Below the pieces are notes generated by a model, which saw only the letters and a program-made list of their open reading frames with translations, searched no databases and was not told the DNA's origin. A DNA stretch of 37,624 bases from contig DYMH01000020.1 of the NCBI GenBank assembly GCA_020721645.1, forward strand, positions 1-37,624. Direction: 5' to 3'. The translations under genes and the position numbers were made by a program. Each line of letters starts with the position of its first letter. Position 1 is the first letter of the stretch. Positions 31,401 to 37,624 of the stretch are shown one piece after another. This DNA comes from Draconibacterium orientale. Its GTDB lineage: Bacteria > Bacteroidota > Bacteroidia > Bacteroidales > JAADGE01.

Positions 31401-31543
31401 TTCGGTGCTTCGTGCGGCAAAAATTTTATTCTCAACTGTGGAATCAGGTACAAACCCACAATTGAAAATATTATAAAATAAATAATAATCGCAAAAGGCG
31501 AATAGAATGTCTTAGTATCAGATACGGAGTTGTTCTTTTTCAA
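28403..31543 (-). CDS. divergent RND-family efflux permease
   Basis: A 1046-residue RND transporter using a TTG start at 31543, two bases after the stop of the signal peptidase gene. An ATG at 31645 would overlap that gene by 100 bases and add 34 residues ahead of the first helix. The layout is the RND plan: an N-terminal helix, a periplasmic porter domain (FLPHEAPKILQVSFTFPDASSENVE), helix cluster two with SAGMIVDNIIM, a second porter domain and a C-terminal helix bundle. In the fourth helix Asp404 is followed by Asn405 where AcrB has Asp-Asp. The second porter half (LSIKANLPEDMKIEHLNEVF) is more divergent than in its partner. It is the last gene of a five-gene operon. Confidence 0.87.
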   Translation of the reverse strand: MKKNNSVSDTKTFYSPFAIIIYFIIFSIVGLYLIPQLRIKFLPHEAPKILQVSFTFPDASSENVELHVTSVLENVISTIDGIKNISSESVQSAGNITVEFEDNKDIDFGRFEITTLIKSVYRKLPPEVTYPVVTNPSEEKNAIIIYTLNSEYDDETTYNYAVEKIKPLLAQTQGVENITVSGCNPKVWHVIFNESLMQIYNLSASDLSNKINDFVQKYDLGLLKVGISDSINYRIKATVISNIISLKNIPITKLKDKILYLGDLAKIEYSVDKQRNFSRINGLNSVSIAVYQDKNENIISLTKKINDKIKTLKLPPKFHLKKTHNAADFVTDELNLILVRTLISLCLILLLLYAVSRRIEIIIIAAVSLIVTILTSAVFYNFFHFDINIYSLAGISMSAGMIVDNIIMVSEHLRNRNNKTIFRPLFASTTATISTLSLIFFINENELKILSQFGTAIVINLAVSLPVALFLIPALFTKFNITGNKKKPNFNRLRLISKIKSIYRHVIKFMLKHKAVSVIFIVLLFGLPVHKLPNKIDSKNITAQIYNKTFGSRWYKLNLKSTVNTFLGGSLHQFTKKIFENSSIKEPEKTRLSIKANLPEDMKIEHLNEVFTRMEVLLKQFKEIDFFCTEINEYNQNSISVFFKKEYETSNFPAFLKNEIIKKALKYDNIEWKIDGAGNGFSNSLYAPVKSAVIFITGYNYEELMRHSDKLTKKLKQDPDVSGITVSGNIYKFFAVEKYNYQIEFKEENITDDDISKLLIINSLINKTEISQNITFGEKTEKLIIKSDKSESYNISAFENQVIKYDSVQFKFPEYLAIGKQVCPKSIYKENQEFRIIIGFNYVTMGGALTRYVNTLVDETNAELPFGYKSFTELDSGFKSNKSKKILFILAAVLIVFIICAILFESFKQSLIVISLIPISYIGAFFTFSWFNINFDQGGYASFFLLTGITVNSAIYLINDFNTIIKYRNISHSEAYLNAFNYKINPILLTVISTSLGLLPFVFSHENNVFWRAFSVGTIGGLIFSMFAVLIYLPVLMLPKQKTGKS

Positions 31544-31545
31544 GT

Positions 31546-32643
31546 TTAATCTAAATTTTTCAAAAAACGTTCTTTTTTCAATTTTTTCGATAATAAAATA
31601 AATTCTGCTTTTCCCGTAATTTGATTTTCCGGTAAAAAGCCCCATGTTCGTGAATCTTCCGAATTTTGTCTGTTATCACCCATAACAAAGTAATAGTTGT
31701 TTTGGAATAAAAATGAGTTAGTCGGTTTACCATTTAAGTAAATGATATTTTTTGATATTTTCACAGTTTGATCCTCATGTTTTTCCAAAATTCTCTTATA
31801 ATTTTGAATATTTTTCGGAGAAAGACTGATTTTTATATTTTTTGCGGGAATTTGTAAAGAATATATCTCCGAATTTGATTCGGAATTTTCAATATTTACT
31901 TTTGGAAACTTGTGGTTTAGGCAGATAACGGAGTCTGCAAGTTTAGTTTTTAATACCGAAAATAAATTTTCGGTTTCAAAAATTATAAAATTTTGAAATG
32001 TATCAACCATTTCAAAGTTATCACGTTTTAGCGTAGATACAAAATTCTTGGTTTTAATGCGATTAGAAAAATAAAATTTTATAAGATATTGCGGAGATTT
32101 AATCGTTTTACGTCCCCCGATTGTAAAATCGTTGCCGGTTATTGTAATGGTTTCGCCCGGCAATCCGACACACCTTTTTATGTATATTTTATTGCTTATC
32201 GGGTGTTTGAAAACCAAAACATCGTTTAATTTTGCATAAGCCGGCTGAGTATTTATCTTGTTTGTCGGCTTACTGTTTTTGTAAAATATGCCGACCCAAG
32301 GAATATCATTTTTGCTTAATTGAAAAGGTGAATTTATTTTATTCACAAAAACCATATCGGACACACAAACGGACGGAAACATAGAATTTGAGGGTATGGT
32401 CAGGATTTCGAAAACAAATGTCCGCAGAAAAATGATAACAAATAAACCGGTAACAATACTTAATATAAATTTAATGATAAAACTTACTTTTTTGTAAATT
32501 TTTATTTGGTATTTCATTAATATTAAACCAATTAACCAAAACGAAAGAGCAAAAATAAAATGATATATTTCGAGCCGAATGATAATGAATACGGTCGAAG
32601 ATGCGGTTAGAAAATAAAAAAAAATATTTTTTTTTGATATCAT
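31546..32643 (-). CDS. lepB: signal peptidase I (S26 family) between two RND genes
   Basis: A 365-residue membrane-bound leader peptidase that cleaves signal peptides on the outer face of the cytoplasmic membrane. Three N-terminal hydrophobic segments (about 8-22, 28-44 and 57-75) precede box [10 protein letters not shown] with nucleophile Ser87, and box [15 protein letters not shown] with Lys156 as general base. After an insert of about 150 residues comes box [14 protein letters not shown] (321-332). The large insert between boxes D and E is common in Bacteroidota signal peptidases. The catalytic dyad is intact. It starts 3 bases after the stop of the upstream RND gene and its stop lies 2 bases from the TTG of the next RND gene, so it is an operon member. 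This may be a dedicated peptidase rather than the housekeeping copy. Confidence 0.92.
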   Translation of the reverse strand: MISKKNIFFYFLTASSTVFIIIRLEIYHFIFALSFWLIGLILMKYQIKIYKKVSFIIKFILSIVTGLFVIIFLRTFVFEILTIPSNSMFPSVCVSDMVFVNKINSPFQLSKNDIPWVGIFYKNSKPTNKINTQPAYAKLNDVLVFKHPISNKIYIKRCVGLPGETITITGNDFTIGGRKTIKSPQYLIKFYFSNRIKTKNFVSTLKRDNFEMVDTFQNFIIFETENLFSVLKTKLADSVICLNHKFPKVNIENSESNSEIYSLQIPAKNIKISLSPKNIQNYKRILEKHEDQTVKISKNIIYLNGKPTNSFLFQNNYYFVMGDNRQNSEDSRTWGFLPENQITGKAEFILLSKKLKKERFLKNLD

Positions 32644-32646
32644 TTA

Positions 32647-35600
32647 TCAGTCGTTTGCAATTTTTTTTTCAATGTGTTTCTTTCGTGTCAATAAATAGTA
32701 GAAAAACGGAATATATGTTAAACTGACAATTGTTCCGACCAACATACCGCCGATAAGCGAAACGGCAAGCGGTTTTTGCAAATCGCTGCCGGCTCCCGAA
32801 ATAAAAAGAAATGGGAAAGTTGCGAAAACCGTTGTAAAAGCTGTCATCAGAATAGGCTGTAAACGTTGATGTCCCGCCTTTTTTATTGCATGAAGCAAAC
32901 CTGCTTTTTCCATAACTAATTGGTTTATTGTATCAATTTTAAGAATAGAATCGTTTATCACAATTCCTATCAGTACAATTATTCCGATAAGCGACATCAC
33001 ATTTATCGACATATCGAATATGTACAGGAAAAGCAACGACCCGGCAACATCTATCGGTATTTCAAGTAAAATTATTGCAGGGGTTGCAAGCGATTCAAAC
33101 TGTGCGGCGAGTATAAAATATATTAATAACAAAGAAACCGAAAAAACAAAAAATAATTCATAAATCATTTCGTAATTGGAAAAATGCGTACCCGAAAAAC
33201 CGGCTTTTAATGTTTGGGTTTTATCGGTTATTTCTTCAATTTTCTTTTGAGCTTGTGTATTTTCGGAATCTTTGACATCTAATTTTATAAGAAAAAACTC
33301 GCCGTCTTTGTCTGCCGTTATATGTTTTATATCCGTAACTTCGCGTGTTGTAACAAAATCTTTCAACATATATCGGGTGCCGGATTGGTTTTTTATTGTA
33401 CCCGATAATATTGAATTCAAATCGTTCGATTTATTTCCTAAAATTAACGGAATATAACTGTCGTTGCTTTTTAATTTAGTGATTTCGTTATTTCCTGTTA
33501 AAGTTGCAAGTTGTTCGTATAAGTCGGGATAATTAATATCAAAAAGCAACATTTTTTCAATATCAACCCTTACCTCATTATTTTTTACAATTTCAGTGTT
33601 TCGGTTTTCCGACTGTGGATAATTTTTTCCTATTTCATTGATAATTTCCGCAATATTTTCCGGATTTGGAGAGTTTCCCGAACTTTTATTTCTCAGCCGT
33701 ACTTCAAAATTCGCTTGATTGTTTTCAAAAATATATTTGAAAGCGTTTTCTTTTTCCGAAATTTTGAATTTGGCATTTGGAAATTTTTTAATTATTTCAT
33801 CACTTAATCGTTGTTTTAAAATCTCGGCATTGTCATAATTTCCGGCTTTGAAATATATTTCGGATTCCGAGTTGCTTTGCGGACTGTGTTTGGCAATAAA
33901 AAAACTCTGTTTGCCTGCAAAGGTAATGGATTGAGAAATCAGGTTTTGCGATTTTTCCGAAATAATTTTTGTTCTTTTTATGTTTTCGTCCAACAATATC
34001 GGTTCGTTCCAATCTACGATTAACGAAAAATCATCTTGCTCGACAACCGGCAGTTCCGATTTTGGCAATATTTTAAACAGATATATTTGAGATAATGTTA
34101 AAATAACGAACAAAATAACTGATATTCTTTGATGTCGAAAAATGAAATTTACACTTTTGTTGTACGACGGCATTATAAATTTCATTCGATTGACGGATTC
34201 CTGTTTTCGGTAATTTTTATTAAAAACAGCATAAAAAACAGGTAATAAAGTAATTGCCACCGCGAATGTAACCAATTGTGAAATTGCAATTGCAATTCCC
34301 TGTTGATAAAACAGTGCACCGGATATTCCGCTGAGTAAAGTAAGCGGAAGAAAAACTGCAATAGACGTAAGTGTCGAACTTAAAAGCGGGCGTATCAATT
34401 CTTCCGTACCTTTTATACACGATTCCTGCAAATTTTTACCTTCGCTTTGATAGCGGTTTATATTGTCGATAATAATAATCGAGTTGTCGATCATCATTCC
34501 CAAACCAAGCGTCATACCCGAAAGTGTAGCAAGGTTTATAGATATTCCGAAAAGGTAAAAAAAGACAAAACTGACAATCAAAGAAATCGGAACTCCGATG
34601 CCGATAACCATCGGCGATCTGAAATTTCCGATAAAAAATACCAAAACGGCAAATGCCAAAATCGCACTGATAATCAATGAATAAACCATGTTAGACATCG
34701 AATTTTCAATCATCAGGTTCTGATTTTTCGACATTTCAAAAGTAATTTCGGGATAATCCTTCTCAAATTCTTTCAAAAGAATATCAATGTTTTTCATCAA
34801 ATCTCCCGCCTGAGTATCGGATTGTTTAATAACGGCAAGACTTACAGCAGGCTTGTTTCCCGAAAACGTAAGACCATGAGGAGTTTGGTCCGTAATCTTG
34901 ATTTCTGCAAAATCTTCAAATTTCAGTATTTGATTTCCGGATTTGAATAAAAGTTTTTTTAATTCGTTTATATCCTTGATATTTTGCGAAGTTTTGAGCG
35001 TATATTGGTAATTTCCGTTGTTTATGCTAATATTTCCGAAATTTATTTCCTGCGATTTTATCTTGTTGATGATGTCGTTTTCCGAAATTCCGAAAGCATT
35101 CATTTTCAGTTTGTCCGGGATTATTTCTATTTGAGTTCCTACGGTTCCTGAAATATCGGCAATGGCAACTTCTCGCAATTGCTCTACCCTCTTCTTTATA
35201 ACTTTTGTTATCAAAGAGCTTAAATCTCTGAAATTTTTTGTACTGCCGGCTGTTACCGAATCGGTTTTATAGCTGCAATGCAAATAAAAGAGCGGAATGC
35301 TGCTTATCGAAGATTTTGTGATTACCGGATATGGCATATCTTTGGGCAAATACACCATTGTCTTTTCAACCTGTTCGCTCGCCTGTTGAAAGGCGTAATT
35401 TATCTTGGTTCCGTAGTTAAATTTCAGAATGATTTCCGCACTGCCGTCAACCGAATTGGTGGAAATATCTTTCAAATTATTCAGTTGCAATAAATTAACA
35501 CGTAATTTTTCGACAATATTATTTTCAATCTGCCGCCCCGAAGCGTCGGCATAATCTATTTTGACGGAAATTTCGGGAATGTCGATATCCGGCAACAAGG

Positions 35601-35697
35601 AAACAGGCATTTTGAAAAATGCAACAATACCAAGCAATAGTAAGGCGAAATATGTTGTCCCGACACCTATCGGCTTATTTATCAGAAATTTAATCAT
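32647..35697 (-). CDS. RND-family efflux permease (AcrB-like)
   Basis: A 1016-residue RND inner-membrane pump. The start MIKFLINKPIGVGTTYFALLLLGIVAFFKMPVSLLPDID is a standard RND N-terminus. The porter and funnel regions follow, with helix bundle one around 340-490 and helix bundle two from about 870 (YFILAAQFESLATPAIILLEIPI). The proton-relay helix reads LGLGMMIDNSIIIIDN, with Asp404 kept and Asn405 where AcrB has its second Asp. It works with a membrane-fusion protein and usually an outer-membrane channel. The membrane-fusion gene is directly upstream (11 bases); no channel gene is seen in this window. It precedes the signal peptidase gene by 3 bases. Confidence 0.92.
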   Translation of the reverse strand: MIKFLINKPIGVGTTYFALLLLGIVAFFKMPVSLLPDIDIPEISVKIDYADASGRQIENNIVEKLRVNLLQLNNLKDISTNSVDGSAEIILKFNYGTKINYAFQQASEQVEKTMVYLPKDMPYPVITKSSISSIPLFYLHCSYKTDSVTAGSTKNFRDLSSLITKVIKKRVEQLREVAIADISGTVGTQIEIIPDKLKMNAFGISENDIINKIKSQEINFGNISINNGNYQYTLKTSQNIKDINELKKLLFKSGNQILKFEDFAEIKITDQTPHGLTFSGNKPAVSLAVIKQSDTQAGDLMKNIDILLKEFEKDYPEITFEMSKNQNLMIENSMSNMVYSLIISAILAFAVLVFFIGNFRSPMVIGIGVPISLIVSFVFFYLFGISINLATLSGMTLGLGMMIDNSIIIIDNINRYQSEGKNLQESCIKGTEELIRPLLSSTLTSIAVFLPLTLLSGISGALFYQQGIAIAISQLVTFAVAITLLPVFYAVFNKNYRKQESVNRMKFIMPSYNKSVNFIFRHQRISVILFVILTLSQIYLFKILPKSELPVVEQDDFSLIVDWNEPILLDENIKRTKIISEKSQNLISQSITFAGKQSFFIAKHSPQSNSESEIYFKAGNYDNAEILKQRLSDEIIKKFPNAKFKISEKENAFKYIFENNQANFEVRLRNKSSGNSPNPENIAEIINEIGKNYPQSENRNTEIVKNNEVRVDIEKMLLFDINYPDLYEQLATLTGNNEITKLKSNDSYIPLILGNKSNDLNSILSGTIKNQSGTRYMLKDFVTTREVTDIKHITADKDGEFFLIKLDVKDSENTQAQKKIEEITDKTQTLKAGFSGTHFSNYEMIYELFFVFSVSLLLIYFILAAQFESLATPAIILLEIPIDVAGSLLFLYIFDMSINVMSLIGIIVLIGIVINDSILKIDTINQLVMEKAGLLHAIKKAGHQRLQPILMTAFTTVFATFPFLFISGAGSDLQKPLAVSLIGGMLVGTIVSLTYIPFFYYLLTRKKHIEKKIAND

Positions 35698-35708
35698 TCG
35701 TAAAACGA

Positions 35709-36782
35709 TTATTTTTTGTTTTCGATGATTTCGATTTCCGCATCATGCGACAAATTTACGTTTCCGCTTGTTATTATAGTATCGCCGACTTTTAAGCCGG
35801 AAGCAACGGCATAAAAATCGGAATTTTCGGAAGATATTACAACGTCATTCCATTGTGCTTTGTTTGCAACACACGTAAAAACGACATCTCTGTTTTGCCG
35901 GGTAACCAGTGCCGAGCGAAGTATGACTATTTGATTCGGAATTTTCGTTTTTACAATTACTTTTACCGACATTCCTACAACTGCCTGTTCGTCGAATTTA
36001 GACAACAGAGCTTTCACTTGAAATTGTCCGTTCGCATCTATTATCGGATTTATTTGTGAAATACGTGCTTTAAAAATTTGCCCGCCGACCGTGATAATTT
36101 CAACTTCCTGATTTTCGTATATCGTTTTTCTTTCGCTTTCAAACAAAGCAAAATTCACCGCAAGGCGGGTATTGTTAATCAAAGTGCAAAATACATCTCC
36201 GTTGTTTACCGAATTATGTTTTTGAAATTTCACATTGGCAATTTGCCCCGAAAACGGAGCTTTTACAGTCGAAGATTCGTATTTGGCTTTTGCTTCTTTT
36301 AAATTCAATAATTCGGTTGCATATCCCGATTTCATCAAAGCAATTTCGAGTTGAGTTTTCAAAATTTTTGCGGTATCTTCTATGTTATAACCTTGACCGA
36401 TAAGTAAATTTTCAAATTCTGTTTTTGCTTTCTTTACATTTATTTTTGCCCGTTCGTATTCAATTTCCGAATTTGTAAGGTCCAACAGGGCGAGTACTTC
36501 GCCTTTTCGGACTGATTGTCCTTGTTTTACCGAAACATCGCTTATTTTGCCCGAAATTTCAAATCTGATTTCGCTCATCTCTTCCGATTGAATTTTTCCG
36601 TTGGAAAATAATTCGGAGTAAAACGATTTTTGCTCTGCAATTTCAGTTGTTACAGGAGCTTTTTCGGTTGCTGTTGCCGATATGTCTGTTTTATTTGCCC
36701 TGTTTTCGCTGCACGATGCCAGCAATACCGAAACCGTGTATAAAAATAATATCAATTTGAAACTATCGAAAAAAACTTGCAT
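35709..36782 (-). CDS. RND membrane-fusion lipoprotein (periplasmic adaptor)
   Basis: A 357-residue lipoprotein: signal MQVFFDSFKLILFLYTVSVLLASC with lipobox Cys24. The biotinyl-lipoyl-like hairpin lies around 70-180 (EISGKISDVSVKQGQSVRKGEVLALLDLT on the N-side and KAPFSGQIANVKFQKHNSVNNGD on the C-side), with a short coiled-coil hairpin between (YERAKINVKKAKTEFENLL). A beta-barrel and membrane-proximal domain follow (GMSVKVIVKTKIPNQIVILRSALVT, VASGLKVGDTIITSGN). Such adaptors bridge the RND pump to an outer-membrane channel. The short coiled coil suggests it does not reach far towards a TolC protein. It is the second gene of the operon. Confidence 0.9.
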   Translation of the reverse strand: MQVFFDSFKLILFLYTVSVLLASCSENRANKTDISATATEKAPVTTEIAEQKSFYSELFSNGKIQSEEMSEIRFEISGKISDVSVKQGQSVRKGEVLALLDLTNSEIEYERAKINVKKAKTEFENLLIGQGYNIEDTAKILKTQLEIALMKSGYATELLNLKEAKAKYESSTVKAPFSGQIANVKFQKHNSVNNGDVFCTLINNTRLAVNFALFESERKTIYENQEVEIITVGGQIFKARISQINPIIDANGQFQVKALLSKFDEQAVVGMSVKVIVKTKIPNQIVILRSALVTRQNRDVVFTCVANKAQWNDVVISSENSDFYAVASGLKVGDTIITSGNVNLSHDAEIEIIENKK

Positions 36783-36823
36783 TTAGAATTTATATTTTTG
36801 AAATTTTATGAATTAAAACCGGA

Positions 36824-37405
36824 TTATTTCGTCAATTCGTTTAGATACAGTTCCGCAAGTTGAGGATTGTCTAAGGGATTTCCTATAATTTTTATACGAT
36901 TTTCCTTATCTAACATAAAATCTTGGAATCGTTCATCGTAATTTTCCAAATTATTATTTCTGATATAATAATCGGCAGAATCTAATATCAGCGGATAATC
37001 CAAAGTAATTTTTTGATATAAATCCGCCCGAAAAGAATACAATTTTGTTACATAAATGTAAAATAAAAACGCAACGCGTCCGGTGTCGCATTTATTTATG
37101 ATTTGCTCTTCCCATTTCTTTAACGATTCAACGCATACATGACAGTCGCCGTATATCTTAGCGGTTATTTTATACTTTTTTTTAAGCAACGGTTTAAGTT
37201 TTTCAGCTCCGTACAAACTGTCTTTGTAAATCACTTGAACCGAATCCGGGAATGTAAACTTTTTTCCCTGCAACTTGTTCAAAATTTCAGAAATATTTTT
37301 CTCCCGCTTTTCCTCCGGTGAATTGCAAGCCGCAAAAAAAACAATAAATACCAATAAGAGTATCCGAATTTTTAGGTTTCGCACAGTCAATTTTTTAAAT
37401 ATCAC
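36824..37405 (-). CDS. thioredoxin-like lipoprotein with CxxC
   Basis: A 193-residue predicted lipoprotein; the hydrophobic stretch RILLLVFIVFFAAC gives lipobox Cys27. Its folded part includes KKYKITAKIYGDCHVCVESLKKWEE, with Cys88-His-Val-Cys91, which is like the CxxC of Bacteroidota periplasmic thioredoxin-fold lipoproteins, and ends IKIIGNPLDNPQLAELYLNEL (GNP-type cis-Pro region). The start is GTG at 37405; no in-frame ATG exists near it, and an in-frame TTG lies 15 bases further in. It is the first complete gene of the RND-signal peptidase operon, 41 bases before the adaptor gene, and could supply disulfide or thiol chemistry to the exported substrate. The substrate is unknown. Confidence 0.75.
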   Translation of the reverse strand: MIFKKLTVRNLKIRILLLVFIVFFAACNSPEEKREKNISEILNKLQGKKFTFPDSVQVIYKDSLYGAEKLKPLLKKKYKITAKIYGDCHVCVESLKKWEEQIINKCDTGRVAFLFYIYVTKLYSFRADLYQKITLDYPLILDSADYYIRNNNLENYDERFQDFMLDKENRIKIIGNPLDNPQLAELYLNELTK

Positions 37406-37410
37406 TATTT

Positions 37411-37575
37411 TTATAAAAGTATGAACAAATAACCAATCGCACAGCCCTTTTCCTCATTTTCGTAAACTACGGTATAGTAAAATTCGCCTGCGGATTCGGG
37501 TTTAAAATCAATAAACCCGAAATTATCTTTGCTTTCAAAAATTTTTTGGGAAATTAATTTTTTTTCTTTGTTATA
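37411..37575 (-). pseudogene. gene remnant without a start codon
   Basis: Fifty-four codons read YNKEKKLISQKIFESKDN, then GFIDFKPESAGEFYYTVVYE and finally GCAIGYLFILL before a TAA. The composition is like real protein, but the frame is closed upstream by another TAA at 37578-37576 and contains no ATG, GTG or TTG before the end region. Beyond it lies a promoter pointing the other way. It is most simply the C-terminal end of a decayed gene next to the RND operon. A very small gene with an unusual start is not ruled out. Confidence 0.45.
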
Positions 37576-37584
37576 TTAAACCGA

Positions 37585-37615
37585 TTTGTAAATATTACAT
37601 AAATTAGTATATTTG
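37585..37615 (+). promoter_or_regulatory. strong Bacteroidota-type promoter facing out of the window
   Basis: TTTG at 37585-37588, a 19-base spacer, then TATATTTG at 37608-37615. This is a full match to TTTG-N19-TAnnTTTG on the plus strand. An ATG at 37619-37621, only 3 bases beyond, is too close unless the gene is nearly leaderless; the target gene lies to the right of the window. Confidence 0.65.
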
Positions 37616-37624
37616 TAAATGAAA

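Overview
The window comes from a low-GC member of the Bacteroidota, most likely a Bacteroidales/Marinilabiliales-type anaerobe or facultative anaerobe. The evidence is Bacteroidota-type promoters (TTTG, about 19 bases, TAnnTTTG), A-rich leaders without Shine-Dalgarno boxes, several TTG/GTG starts, many Cys lipoproteins, an OMP_b-brl outer-membrane receptor and a DPP5-like S9 peptidase. There are 31 supported protein genes and one gene fragment; no rRNA, tRNA or CRISPR was seen.

Layout. 1-5237: DEAD-box RNA helicase, a small STAS-like protein, and an overlapping pair of exported proteins of unknown function (a possible TIM-barrel lipoprotein and a large repeat-rich protein). 5238-5725: terminator, a double-hairpin repeat and a 97-bp dispersed repeat. 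5726-11578: outer-membrane receptor, then a lipoprotein/glycosyltransferase 2 pair on the minus strand, then a hemolysin III-type membrane protein and a hotdog (DUF4442-type) protein. 11730-12017: a solitary GroES. 12124-16887 (minus): a redox gene cluster read in the order thioredoxin-like protein without CxxC, thioredoxin reductase, membrane-anchored thioredoxin, thioredoxin-glutaredoxin fusion, TDT/SLAC1-type anion transporter, DUF302 protein, membrane 4Fe-4S protein. A Crp/Fnr regulator is divergent from it at 17084, and the space between carries a good promoter and a 14-bp direct repeat with 22-bp period. 17856-21406: bestrophin-like membrane protein, long acyl-CoA dehydrogenase, a second STAS-like protein, and a 336-bp MITE-like insertion with terminal inverted repeats and a 7-bp target duplication. 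21608-24434: S9 peptidase and a small lipoprotein. 24553-28345: mreD, mrdA (PBP2) and rodA, the elongasome genes, with mreB and mreC absent. 28403-37405 (minus): a compact operon encoding a Trx-like CxxC lipoprotein, an RND membrane-fusion lipoprotein, an RND permease, a signal peptidase I and a second, divergent RND permease. The window ends with a gene remnant and a strong outward-facing promoter.

Two systems deserve most attention. The first is the RND-signal peptidase-RND operon, which couples export or envelope transport to a dedicated leader peptidase. The second is the Crp-linked thiol cluster, whose thioredoxin reductase has lost all three arginines that normally recognise NADPH. All functional assignments are from reading the sequence; no database search was run.
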